Positions 8,101 to 15,505 of a stretch of DNA of 64,000 bases are shown here, one piece after another. The stretch covers positions 1-64,000 of the forward strand of contig NZ_JABAIT010000002.1 of the NCBI RefSeq assembly GCF_012843265.1, given 5' to 3'. Origin of the DNA: Bacillus sp. DNRA2 (GTDB lineage Bacteria > Bacillota > Bacilli > Bacillales > Cytobacillaceae). The position numbers were made by a program, and so were the translations under genes. Under the pieces are notes generated by a model, which saw nothing but the letters and a program-made list of their open reading frames with translations, did not search any database and was not told the DNA's origin. Each line of letters opens with the position of its first letter. Positions within the stretch are counted from its first letter, which is position 1.

Positions 8101-9703
8101 AAGTGACGATGTGCTCACGAATGGCGTCAATTGGCGGATTTGTTACCTGTGCAAATGATTGTTTAAAATAATTAAACAGTGATTGCGGACGTTCAGACAA
8201 TACCGCAAGTGGAGTATCTGTACCCATCGAACCAAGCGGATCTTTCCCTTCAGTCACGACTGGAATTAAATATTTGTTAATATCCTCATGGGTATAACCA
8301 AAGGCCTTTTTGCGAACCCGTAATGTCGGTAACGGCTCAAGATTACTTTCATTGAATTCATTGTTTAATTTTACAAGATGTTGATCAAGCCATTGTTGGT
8401 ATGGTTTAGCATTTGCCATTTCTGATTTTATTTCTTCATCAGCAATGATTCGGCCTTGTTCCAAATCAATCAATAGCATTTTTCCTGGGCTTAGACGTTC
8501 TTTATATAGAACGTTTTTCTCTTCAACATCAACTACCCCTACTTCTGAAGAAAGAATAATATAGTCATCTTTCGTCACATAGTAACGAGCCGGACGAAGA
8601 CCGTTTCGATCTAAAATTGCCCCAATTTGCTTTCCATTCGTGAATGAAATCGCTGTTGGACCATCCCATGGTTCCATTAGCGAACTGTGATATTGATAGA
8701 ACGCTCTTTTCTCCTCAGAAATATGTGGATTCTCAGTCCATGGCTCAGGAATTAACATCATTGCTGTATGAGCTGGTGAACGACCTGCTAGAACGAAAAA
8801 TTCAAACGCATTATCTAGCATCGATGAATCACTTCCTGTTGTATCTAAAACCGGAAGTACTTTATGCAAATCATTGCCGAATGCCTCTGATACAAATTGC
8901 TGCTCACGTGCTTTCATCCAATTGATATTTCCACGAAGCGTATTAATTTCACCATTATGAATCAAATAGCGATTCGGATGGGCTCTTTCCCAGCTTGGAA
9001 ATGTATTCGTGCTAAAGCGAGAATGCACTAAAGAAAATGCTGAAACAAATGCCTCATCTTGAAGATCAAGATAAAATTCATCAACTTGATCAGGAGTTAA
9101 CAAACCTTTATAAACGATTGTTTGTGAAGAAAGGCTTGCAAAGTAAAGTCGAGCTTCTCTTTCTTGTGCAAAAAATTCTACTTGCTTGCGAATGACATAT
9201 AATTTACGTTCAAACGCTAATTCATCAATAAGATCTGGATTGGCACCAATAAAAACTTGTCGAATAAACGGTTGACTCTCTTTTCCGACTGTTCCAAGTT
9301 TTTCGACATTTACAGGCACATCTCTCCAACCAAGTACCGTCTGACCTTCAAATGCAACGAGATTATTAATATAATCTTCTATATCATTTCGCGATTGAAC
9401 ATCATTAGTAAAGAAGATCATTCCAACACCGTAACGTCCCTTTACAGGTAAGCTAAGCTCCGGACATGCTTTTCTAAAAAATTCATCAGGGATTTGAACC
9501 ATGATTCCCGCGCCATCTCCAGTAAGCGGATCGCTACCTTGACCACCGCGATGATCCAACTTACAGAGCATTTGTAATCCCTTTTTGACAATATCGTGCG
9601 AAGCTTTTCCTTTAATATTTGCATACAATCCGATTCCACATGCATCGTGTTCAAAATCCGGACGGTAGAGACCCTGTGCAATTGGAAGTTGATTAAACGA
9701 CAT
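5138..9703 (-). CDS. gltB: Glutamate synthase large subunit
   Basis: A 1521-residue enzyme that forms two glutamates from glutamine and 2-oxoglutarate. Residues 1-21 are a propeptide; Cys22 in HDACGIG becomes the N-terminal nucleophile of the class II glutaminase domain (about 22-430). The central domain is followed by the FMN synthase domain (about 820-1210) with GEGGENP, KPGEGGQLPG and PPPHHDIYSIEDL, then the 3Fe-4S motif CVMMRACHLDTC. The C-terminal part is the GXGXG helix domain (GLSGGKII, MTGGHAVVLG). Full length for the family. A promoter lies at 9769-9798 and the divergent gltC gene starts 122 bases away, the arrangement in which GltC activates this operon. Named gltA in B. subtilis. 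Confidence 0.97.
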   Translation of the reverse strand: MSFNQLPIAQGLYRPDFEHDACGIGLYANIKGKASHDIVKKGLQMLCKLDHRGGQGSDPLTGDGAGIMVQIPDEFFRKACPELSLPVKGRYGVGMIFFTNDVQSRNDIEDYINNLVAFEGQTVLGWRDVPVNVEKLGTVGKESQPFIRQVFIGANPDLIDELAFERKLYVIRKQVEFFAQEREARLYFASLSSQTIVYKGLLTPDQVDEFYLDLQDEAFVSAFSLVHSRFSTNTFPSWERAHPNRYLIHNGEINTLRGNINWMKAREQQFVSEAFGNDLHKVLPVLDTTGSDSSMLDNAFEFFVLAGRSPAHTAMMLIPEPWTENPHISEEKRAFYQYHSSLMEPWDGPTAISFTNGKQIGAILDRNGLRPARYYVTKDDYIILSSEVGVVDVEEKNVLYKERLSPGKMLLIDLEQGRIIADEEIKSEMANAKPYQQWLDQHLVKLNNEFNESNLEPLPTLRVRKKAFGYTHEDINKYLIPVVTEGKDPLGSMGTDTPLAVLSERPQSLFNYFKQSFAQVTNPPIDAIREHIVTSTSTLLGAEGNLLHPNEENARRIELDSFVLSNDQLDQLKTGFTENFTSRTIESLFTGNLKQRLVEICEEAEQAIVDGVKLLILSDRNMDTQKVAIPVLLAASALHQHLVRRGSRTEVSIIVESGETREVHHFAALLGYGVDAINPYLVFEVYKKAIKDGILSLSYRDAAEKYMKAITEGVVKVMSKMGISTVQSYRGAQIFEAVGLGYDLIEQYFSGTASQIGGIDLDVIAKEASLRHEEAYTANVDETLDSGSEFQWRKNGEHHAFNPTTIHTLQLSTRKNDYQIYKQFSNAANEERMGFLRNLFTFSEDRQPVSVEEVESVESILHRFKTGAMSFGSISQEAHEALAIAMNRIGAKSNSGEGGENPARYIPDANGDSRRSAIKQIASGRFGVKSHYLVNANEIQIKMAQGAKPGEGGQLPGNKVYPWVAEVRGSTPGVGLISPPPHHDIYSIEDLAQLIHDMKNANRDARISVKLVSKAGVGTIAAGVAKGAADVIVISGYDGGTGASPKTSIKHTGMPWELGLAEAHQTLMLNGLRDRVVLETDGKLMTGRDVVMAALLGAEEFGFATAPLVVLGCVMMRACHLDTCPVGVATQNPELRKKFVGDPDYIVNYFTFVAQEVREMMAELGFRTVEEMVGRTDVLKVSERAQNHWKAKYLDLTTLLVQPEGNRTFSSPQDHKIEKSLDMREILPAVQAALLNKDKVDMSLSIKNIDRVVGTIVGSEISKKYGLDGLPEDTITLRFTGSAGQSFGAFIPNGMTMYLTGDANDYVGKGLSGGKIIVSAKAELALDSAENVIAGNIALYGATSGEAYFNGLAGERFCVRNSGADAVVEGVGDHGCEYMTGGHAVVLGPIGKNFAAGMSGGIAYLLSDDHEATKKLCNQEMIEFEALTDAQEITELKQLVLKHHQYTGSPLANDVLNNWDDFVGKFLKIIPKDYKRMIQQIQKQKQSGLTSEEAVMKAFEANVSEQKAPSNEKELLETVGN

Positions 9704-9749
9704 TTTTTTCTCCCCCGTTTCACTTTTTGTTTCCTAAAACAATACTATC

Positions 9750-9798
9750 TGTTAAGATTGATATTAACAATATATAATTTCGATAGAATTGTTCTCAA
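9750..9798 (-). promoter_or_regulatory. gltB promoter with a 20-bp dyad at the start point
   Basis: On the minus strand -35 TTGAGA (9798-9793) and -10 TATATT (9774-9769) are 18 bases apart. Immediately downstream lies a perfect dyad TGTTAA-N8-TTAACA (9750-9769) covering the likely start of transcription. Its half sites TGTTA/TAACA are those of the nitrogen regulators TnrA and GlnR, but the gap is 10 bases where they use 6-7. GltC sites are expected elsewhere in this 122-base gap; I could not place them securely. Confidence 0.55.
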
Positions 9799-9825
9799 AA
9801 CGATATATATGATGAGGTGTAGGTA

Positions 9826-10728
9826 ATGGAAGTTCGACAATTACGCTATTTTTGCGAGGTTGCAAATCGGGAACATGTATCAGAAGCCGCGCAATTTCTA
9901 CATATTGCGCAATCGGCGATTAGTAGACAAATCACCAATTTAGAAACAGAACTTGGAGTTCAATTGTTTGAAAAGGATGGACGAAATGTTAAATTAACGC
10001 CAGCAGGACGGCTTTTTTTGGAGCATGCCGAAATTGCATTGAAATCTATTGATTATGCTAAAAAACAGATAGATGAATATTTAGATCCCGAAAGAGGAAC
10101 AATCAAAATTGGCTTTCCTACTAGTCTTGCCAGTCATTTTTTACCTACAGTTATTTCCGCGTTTAAAGAGCGCTACGAAAATGTCGGCTTTCAATTAAGA
10201 CAGGGATCTTATCGTTTCTTAATTGATGCGGTTAAGAATAGAGAGATTGATATTGCGTTTTTAGGGCCAGTTCCCCTAGACGATGCAGATGTCGAAGGGC
10301 ATGTATTGTTTACCGAAACCATTTCTGCCCTTGTTCCGATTAATCATCACCTTGCTAAACGCCAAAAGCTGCGTTTAAACGAGTTGCGATACGATGAATT
10401 TGTGCTTTTTCCAGAGGGGATGATTTTACACAATATTGTTATAGATGCCTGTAAGCAAGCTGGTTTCACACCGCGAACCTCAACAATTGGCGAGGATTTA
10501 GACGCCATTAAAGGATTGGTTTCTGCGGGCATGGGTGTTGCGTTGCTACCAAAGAGCACCATCTTCGATTCCACACCGCCACTTACTGTAAAAATACCAA
10601 TTACCTCCCCTACGGTGAAACGTACGGTAGGGTTAATCGTTCCGAAGAAACGCGAGCTTGCTCCATCAGAGAAAGTATTTTTTGACTTTGTAAAAAAGTT
10701 TTATTACCAACTTGAGCAATACAGATAG
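9826..10728 (+). CDS. gltC: LysR-family activator of glutamate synthase
   Basis: A 300-residue LysR-type regulator. The winged helix-turn-helix fills residues 1-60 (MEVRQLRYF, SEAAQFLHIAQSAISRQI, LGVQLFEKDGR), a linker helix follows, and residues about 90-295 form the periplasmic-binding-like effector domain (GFPTSLASHFLPTVISAF). The N-terminal MEVRQLRYFCEVA and the divergent position to gltB identify GltC, which in Bacillus activates gltAB when 2-oxoglutarate is plentiful and is inhibited by glutamate. The ATG follows GAGGTGTAGGTA. It is transcribed away from gltB and the two promoters share one 122-base region. Confidence 0.9.
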   Translation: MEVRQLRYFCEVANREHVSEAAQFLHIAQSAISRQITNLETELGVQLFEKDGRNVKLTPAGRLFLEHAEIALKSIDYAKKQIDEYLDPERGTIKIGFPTSLASHFLPTVISAFKERYENVGFQLRQGSYRFLIDAVKNREIDIAFLGPVPLDDADVEGHVLFTETISALVPINHHLAKRQKLRLNELRYDEFVLFPEGMILHNIVIDACKQAGFTPRTSTIGEDLDAIKGLVSAGMGVALLPKSTIFDSTPPLTVKIPITSPTVKRTVGLIVPKKRELAPSEKVFFDFVKKFYYQLEQYR

Positions 10729-10738
10729 TTATATAGAA

Positions 10739-10752
10739 AGAAACCGTTTTCA
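10739..10752. promoter_or_regulatory. Possible catabolite-responsive element (cre)
   Basis: AGAAACCGTTTTCA matches the CcpA consensus TGWNANCGNTNWCA at 13 of 14 positions on each strand. It sits just after the gltC stop and about 60 bases upstream of the -10 of the FabK-like gene, so it could affect that gene or gltC message. Unverified. Confidence 0.35.
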
Positions 10753-10811
10753 AAAAGGACTCATTTTCCTCACAAAAAATTTTTTGACATTCCGTAATCT
10801 GTGTCGATTTA

Positions 10812-10854
10812 TGGTATAATGTTTATGTTACCAAGTTTTAGTACCTGGTAATAG
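10812..10854 (+). promoter_or_regulatory. Extended -10 promoter overlapped by a FapR box
   Basis: TGGTATAAT (10812-10820) is an extended -10 with no good -35 at 17 bases. TTAGTACCTGGTAATAG (10838-10854) lies at the start of the transcript and closely matches the FapR operator (TTAGTACC core plus inverted GGTA). FapR is the malonyl-CoA-responsive repressor of fatty acid and phospholipid genes in Bacillales, and its sites usually overlap or just follow the promoter. The match is seen; regulation is inferred. Confidence 0.65.
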
Positions 10855-10931
10855 TTGGGGCTTGCTTTTGAGTTCAAAACCAATTATGTTCAAAGGAAGT
10901 ATACCAATTATTATTTTTGAAAAGGGGTATT

Positions 10932-11897
10932 ATGTTGAACTTTCCACAACTAACAATAGGACATATGACGCCAAAAGTTCCAATTATGCAAGGCGGTATG
11001 GGGATTGGCATTTCTTTAAGCGGCTTATCTGCTGCAGTTGCCAATGCAGGCGGTATCGGGATTATTTCCGGAACTGGTATTTCTGTAGATGAAATGCGTT
11101 ACCATATTCGTCGTGCACGAGAACTTACTAATGGCCAAGGATATATAGGTGTAAATGTTTTGTTCGCTATGAACGATTTTGCAGATAAAATGAAGGCAGC
11201 AATCGAAGAAAAAGTTGATTTCATTATTTCCGGCGCTGGAATCTCAAGGGATATGTACGCATGGGGTCGTGAAGCAGGTATTCCTGTACTTTCGATTGTT
11301 TCTTCAGGTAAGTTAGCACGAATCTCTGAAAAACTTGGAGCTGCTGCTGTTGTGGTGGAAGGCTTTGAGGCTGGTGGACACTTAGGCACAGACCGTCCAA
11401 TGTTTGATATTCTTCCAGAGGTCGTAGAAGCGGTAAAGATTCCTGTCATTGCTGCTGGTGGAATTTTAACAGGTGCGGATATTAAGAAGGCAATTGATAT
11501 GGGAGCAGCGGGTGTCCAAATGGGTACACGTTTCGTTGCATCCGTTGAATGCGATGCGCCTCAAGTGTTCAAACAGCGCTATCTTGATGCAACCGAAGAA
11601 GACATTGTTCTTGTAAAAACAACGGTTGGCTATCAAGGACGTGCATTAATTAACCAGTTCACAGATTCTATCAGTGATAACAAAAAGGTTAGAGTCAAAA
11701 AATGTATCGACTGTTTAAAGAGCTGTTCACATCGCTTCTGTACACTTGATTCACTTGTCACTTCTGTTGGCGGTGATGTCGAGCATGGTCTTGTATTTGC
11801 TGGAGCACGCGTTGCTGAGATTCACGATATTCTCCCAGTCCAAACGATTATCGAAAATCTTACAGCTGAATATGATGCTGCTGCACAAACTGCATAA
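10932..11897 (+). CDS. FabK / nitronate monooxygenase family flavoprotein
   Basis: A 321-residue FMN TIM-barrel protein. PIMQGGMGIGIS at the N-terminus, the catalytic-histidine loop EGFEAGGHLGTD (about residues 140-152) and IAAGGILTGADIKKA then GAAGVQMGTRF (phosphate-binding) define the family shared by enoyl-ACP reductase II (FabK) and nitronate monooxygenase. A FapR box upstream favours a link to fatty acid synthesis. Unusually, residues about 257-272 hold four cysteines (KKCIDCLKSCSHRFC), which could bind a metal or cluster. ATG at 10932 follows AAGGGG; a TTG 15 bases upstream lacks a ribosome site. Which of the two activities it has cannot be settled from sequence. Confidence 0.8.
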   Translation: MLNFPQLTIGHMTPKVPIMQGGMGIGISLSGLSAAVANAGGIGIISGTGISVDEMRYHIRRARELTNGQGYIGVNVLFAMNDFADKMKAAIEEKVDFIISGAGISRDMYAWGREAGIPVLSIVSSGKLARISEKLGAAAVVVEGFEAGGHLGTDRPMFDILPEVVEAVKIPVIAAGGILTGADIKKAIDMGAAGVQMGTRFVASVECDAPQVFKQRYLDATEEDIVLVKTTVGYQGRALINQFTDSISDNKKVRVKKCIDCLKSCSHRFCTLDSLVTSVGGDVEHGLVFAGARVAEIHDILPVQTIIENLTAEYDAAAQTA

Positions 11898-11913
11898 TTC
11901 CAAATATGAACAA

Positions 11914-11946
11914 AAATCCAATTCCTGTTGATGTGGAATTGGATTT
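11914..11946 (+). terminator. Terminator after the FabK-like gene
   Basis: AAATCCAATTCC and GGAATTGGATTT form a perfect twelve-base-pair stem with a nine-base loop, followed by ATTTACG. The stem can serve both this gene and the convergent NRDE gene. Confidence 0.8.
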
Positions 11947-11954
11947 ATTTACGT

Positions 11955-12713
11955 TCACTTATATTTAACAGTGAATGTCTGTTCAATTATTCTTTCTTTT
12001 GCATAAACTTTTTCTTTAAACTCGATTTCAGCATCAGTCATTTTCAAGATAGTCGAACTCCGAGTTCCGTAATTCTCCGATTGGATAAACAGAGCTGAAA
12101 GCACACGCTCCCATTCGAGTGTTACACCAGTTTTCGGGAGCTCGATATCAGGTGCTTCGTCAGCATTTTGCAATAATGCAAACAATTCCTCATCAAAATT
12201 GTCACCACCTGTGCTGATTATTTTTTGTAAACCAGCCTTTCCAATTTTGACCTTAGGCCATTCTGTATTTAGCAAATGATTACTTAGGCCGTACACTCCT
12301 GGTTGAAGCTCGTGAATTTCATTCTCAATATTAGCATAATAAAATAACTGATTAGCATCTCCAACTAACAGATTAAAGCCTGGATAATCATCCTTATTTT
12401 TAGCAACTGATTCTAAATAGTTTTGTGGAGGGAACTCCTCTTTTAGAAAATTGCCGACCAGCTCACCGCGCGACCGATTCCCGTCAGTTATTTCACTTGG
12501 GTCTCGATAATTCGTTAACGCCGCAAATTTTCCCGATTTAGTAATCCCCATCCAAGTTCCCATTTGTTTTAAATCTCTACCAGCGAGAATATCAGGATGG
12601 TCCTCCCAAAACTGGGCAGGCGCAGTTGGTCTTGCGTAAAATTCATCCCGATTGGCAGCAACAATCAGTTTATATTTCGGATCGACCTGATAAGCAAATA
12701 GGATTAAACACAA
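11955..12713 (-). CDS. NRDE-family (TANGO2-like) protein
   Basis: The family is defined by Asn-Arg-Asp-Glu, seen here as VAANRDEFYARPT, with GTWMGITKSGKFAALTNYRD and RSRGELVG following. Members normally begin Met-Cys-Leu-Ile-Leu, with Cys2 as a presumed N-terminal nucleophile. I therefore place the start at the TTG at 12713 (reads M-CLILFAYQ, 252 residues), which has AAGAGAG about eleven bases upstream; the ATG at 12737 would add eight residues before the cysteine and has no ribosome site. Function in bacteria is not established; an Ntn-hydrolase-like activity is suspected. Confidence 0.75.
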   Translation of the reverse strand: MCLILFAYQVDPKYKLIVAANRDEFYARPTAPAQFWEDHPDILAGRDLKQMGTWMGITKSGKFAALTNYRDPSEITDGNRSRGELVGNFLKEEFPPQNYLESVAKNKDDYPGFNLLVGDANQLFYYANIENEIHELQPGVYGLSNHLLNTEWPKVKIGKAGLQKIISTGGDNFDEELFALLQNADEAPDIELPKTGVTLEWERVLSALFIQSENYGTRSSTILKMTDAEIEFKEKVYAKERIIEQTFTVKYK

Positions 12714-12880
12714 AACAATCACAACTCTCTTGTTCATTTTATTATGTTTTCTTTTTTTACTCGCGATTTTTGTCCACTACATAGTTTGAAGCCTTTTGTG
12801 ACATGATAAAGCTATCATAGCAAAATCCAGCTTGAATCGCATTTTTTTGGTTTCATCCAAGACACTGGAGGTTTTTTCGA

Positions 12881-13147
12881 ATGGGTAGAGAACCGAAATA
12901 CTCTAATTTGAATACTGAGGAAAAACAACATGAGTTTTTGACGACGGAGGAATTTCCTGAGGGTCCATATGGCTCACCGGTTGGAGTAAATAATCCCGTC
13001 GAGAATAAATCAACACCATGGCAAGATGGTCAGCAATTTTTTAGCGCATTTACTTATGAAAATCGGAACTTACACCAAGACTTGCCACGCCAATACCCTG
13101 GTGCTCATCCGACTCATGATGATAAGAATAGTGAGGTTGATTCATAA
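12881..13147 (+). CDS. Small acidic hydrophilic protein, unknown
   Basis: 88 residues without a signal peptide or membrane segment, rich in Glu, Asn, Pro and Tyr (TTEEFPEGPYGS, NKSTPWQDGQ). GGAGG lies nine bases before the ATG and a strong terminator follows the stop, so it is a genuine monocistronic gene. I do not recognise a family with certainty; similar small proteins of this kind occur in Bacillus genomes as uncharacterised domains. Confidence 0.75.
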   Translation: MGREPKYSNLNTEEKQHEFLTTEEFPEGPYGSPVGVNNPVENKSTPWQDGQQFFSAFTYENRNLHQDLPRQYPGAHPTHDDKNSEVDS

Positions 13148-13152
13148 AAATT

Positions 13153-13191
13153 GGGCACTTAAGAGGAAACATATTATCCTCTTAAGTGCCC
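13153..13191. terminator. Strong bidirectional terminator
   Basis: GGGCACTTAAGAGGA and TCCTCTTAAGTGCCC form a perfect fifteen-base-pair stem with a nine-base loop between convergent genes. There is no long T run on either side, but the stem is the strongest in this region. Confidence 0.7.
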
Positions 13192-13208
13192 TCATCCCAA
13201 TACCCCCC

Positions 13209-13664
13209 CTATCGATATTGCCCGTTCACATATAAGAGTGGCTCACCCTCATCGACCACTGCCAAATCCGCAACCTTGCCGATAAACAAAGTGTGATCGC
13301 CTTCAACATGCGTATTGACGACCTCACAGACAACCTGCGCCAACGCTCCATCAAGCACCGGTTGCCCACTAAACCGGCTAAACTCCACATCTCGTTTATC
13401 TTTGATTTGCCCAGCAAAAATCATCGAGAGTTCTTGCTGATTGCTTGCTAAAATATTGACTACATATTTTTGACTTTGTTTTATTTTAGCGAGCATTTGC
13501 GACCTTTCACCAATAGATACAACAACTAGCATCGGATTAAGCGACACAGACATAAACGCATTTGCCGTCATCCCATGAACCTGCCCGTCCACTTCCGTTG
13601 TGATTACCGTAACGCCGGTTGCAAATTTCCCCATTGCCTTTCTGAACGAACGCTCATCCATCAC
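13209..13664 (-). CDS. Flavin reductase-like protein (HpaC/DIM6-NTAB family)
   Basis: 151 residues forming a split-barrel FMN-binding fold: FRKAMGKFATGVTVITT at the N-terminus, HGMTANAFMSVSLNPMLVVVSI (start of the flavin site, here broken after residue 45) and a C-terminal GDHTLFIGKV with LYVNGQY. Such proteins reduce free FMN/FAD with NAD(P)H, often for a two-component monooxygenase. No partner oxygenase is adjacent; it lies downstream of the thiamine-salvage operon on the same strand but with 79 bases between, so co-transcription is uncertain. Confidence 0.8.
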   Translation of the reverse strand: MMDERSFRKAMGKFATGVTVITTEVDGQVHGMTANAFMSVSLNPMLVVVSIGERSQMLAKIKQSQKYVVNILASNQQELSMIFAGQIKDKRDVEFSRFSGQPVLDGALAQVVCEVVNTHVEGDHTLFIGKVADLAVVDEGEPLLYVNGQYR

Positions 13665-13742
13665 AAGACAACCTCCCGTCTATTGAGTAAACCACCAACG
13701 TCATTAGGAAAGTCAGATTACAAAAACCATTCTCGTATATGA

Positions 13743-14756
13743 TTATTCTGCCAGATTGACAAACATGTCATCGATTGCAGGGGATTTCTTAATGACACCC
13801 TTTTCTTTGAACCAATCAGCTGATTTTTGCCATGACTCTTTTGTTTGGCTTCCAAAGCCAGCTTCTGATTCCATTTTCGGAAGCAAGATTTCGAGGCTCT
13901 CCTTCTCGATTTTTTCATCTAATGGATAGTTCGCTTCGTCTTGATATTTCAACAGAATCGCCAATGCCTCATCTGGATTTTTCTTCGTAAATTCATAACC
14001 TTTTGTTGCCGCACGCCAGAAGGCTTTAATCTCATCTTGTTGATTTTTCCATGTCTTATCACCAGTAACCGCCACTAATTCATAAAAACTAGGGACACCG
14101 TAGTCAGTGGGATCAAAATAATCGACTTTGCTTCCCTTCGCATTTAAAATCGGTACTTCATGGTTCACATAGGCGCCAATCACCGCATCAGTTTTCTTTG
14201 TCGCAAGCGATGGTACCAATTCAAAACCAACATCAACTAATTTCACTTGATCAGGGTTACCACCATCATGCTTTATCATCTCAGCAAGGTAGACTTCGTT
14301 TAACGGAGTTCCAGGATAACCAACCGTTTTACCTTCTAGGTCTTTAGGCGTTTTTATTGAGCTGTCCTTTAGATAAACTACCGAATTTAGCGGAGAACGG
14401 ACAATCGCACCAATCGATTTAACCGGTACCCCTTCGTTTGTACGCGCCATAATTACATCAGGTTGGTAATAAAGACCAATCGTGATTTTTCCTGCTGCTG
14501 CAAGATTCAGCGGATCGGTTGGATTTGCTGGAAACTGGATGTTTACCTTCAGGCCTTCTTCTTTAAAATAACCCTTTTCCTCCGCTACATATAAGAAACT
14601 GTGAACGGCATTTGGATACCAATCTAGCATAATATCAATTTGCGAAAGATCTTCAGACTTTCCAGCCTTAGTCCCGCCATTTTGCTGTTTCGCTCCACAT
14701 GCTGTCATTACTAATACCAACAGTAACGAAACGCTTACTATCATCCATTTTTTCAT
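13743..14756 (-). CDS. thiY: Pyrimidine-precursor ABC transporter, binding lipoprotein
   Basis: 337 residues of the NMT1/THI5-like solute-binding family. The N-terminus is a lipoprotein signal (VLVMTACG, Cys about 20), followed by IDIMLDWYPNAVHSFLYVA, the ligand-site strand of thiamine-pyrimidine binding proteins, and YYQPDVIMARTNEGVPVKSIGA. In Bacillus ThiY binds N-formyl-4-amino-5-aminomethyl-2-methylpyrimidine, a thiamine breakdown product. The ATG at 14756 follows GGAGG by eight bases, so the upstream in-frame ATG is not used. It is the last gene of the thiW-ylmB-tenA-thiZ-thiX-thiY operon. Confidence 0.88.
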   Translation of the reverse strand: MKKWMIVSVSLLLVLVMTACGAKQQNGGTKAGKSEDLSQIDIMLDWYPNAVHSFLYVAEEKGYFKEEGLKVNIQFPANPTDPLNLAAAGKITIGLYYQPDVIMARTNEGVPVKSIGAIVRSPLNSVVYLKDSSIKTPKDLEGKTVGYPGTPLNEVYLAEMIKHDGGNPDQVKLVDVGFELVPSLATKKTDAVIGAYVNHEVPILNAKGSKVDYFDPTDYGVPSFYELVAVTGDKTWKNQQDEIKAFWRAATKGYEFTKKNPDEALAILLKYQDEANYPLDEKIEKESLEILLPKMESEAGFGSQTKESWQKSADWFKEKGVIKKSPAIDDMFVNLAE

Positions 14757-14758
14757 GT

Positions 14759-15505
14759 CTACTTCCTCCATCTAAATGATCTTTTTTCGATTAAAATGAC
14801 AATTAAAAACAACCCAATTCCAAGCAGTGATAAGAGGATGATTGGCGCAAAAACACCAGCACCATCAAACTGCGTCATCATTCGTCTGCTAAAATATCCA
14901 AGTCCAGCTTGAGCACCGAGCCACTCACCAATCGCCGCACCAATGACACTTAACGGGAAGGCCACCTTCAAGCCTGAATAAAAGAAAGGCAGTGCTGAAG
15001 GGATATCCAGTTTTAGAAAAATATCCTTTTTCTTTGCCCCCATCGTCAGCATCAGTTCACGTAACTCTTTATTGCTCGACCTTAAGCCATCGAAAGTATT
15101 GACGGCGATAGGAAAAAAAGTGATCAGGACGGTGACGACGACCTTGCTCCAGATTGAATAACCAAACCAAAGCACAAAGATGGGCGCCAAAGCAATGGTC
15201 GGTATCGTTTGTGACACAATCATCAACGGGTAAACAGCACGTTCAATCGTTTTACTGGCATGCATCCACACACTTAAGCCCACACCAAGCACAATTGAAA
15301 TACCAAGTCCAATCACAACGATCAGTAATGTAGCCGGCAAGTGATCAAATAAAAGCGTCGAGCGCAGCACCCATAGCTTATTCGCAATTTCTGACGGCGC
15401 CGGCAAAATATAGGGCATGGCCATCAATCTCGCACCAATCTCCCAACAGAATACTAATACTAAAATCAACAAACTTGGGGCGAGATACGAACTTCGAGCT
15501 TTCAT
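14759..15505 (-). CDS. thiX: Pyrimidine-precursor ABC transporter, permease
   Basis: 248 residues with about six membrane helices and the BPD-transporter EAA loop (ELMLTMGAKKKDIFLKLDIPSAL, about residues 150-172, quoted in part), of the NitT/TauT/ThiX type. The start overlaps the ATP-binding gene's stop (ATGA). Together with ThiY and ThiZ it would import the formylated aminopyrimidine that YlmB and TenA convert to HMP. Confidence 0.88.
   Translation of the reverse strand: MKARSSYLAPSLLILVLVFCWEIGARLMAMPYILPAPSEIANKLWVLRSTLLFDHLPATLLIVVIGLGISIVLGVGLSVWMHASKTIERAVYPLMIVSQTIPTIALAPIFVLWFGYSIWSKVVVTVLITFFPIAVNTFDGLRSSNKELRELMLTMGAKKKDIFLKLDIPSALPFFYSGLKVAFPLSVIGAAIGEWLGAQAGLGYFSRRMMTQFDGAGVFAPIILLSLLGIGLFLIVILIEKRSFRWRK

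Noticed and set aside
9290-9450. Small plus-strand frames within gltB
   Set aside because: Antisense shadows of a long conserved gene without start signals.
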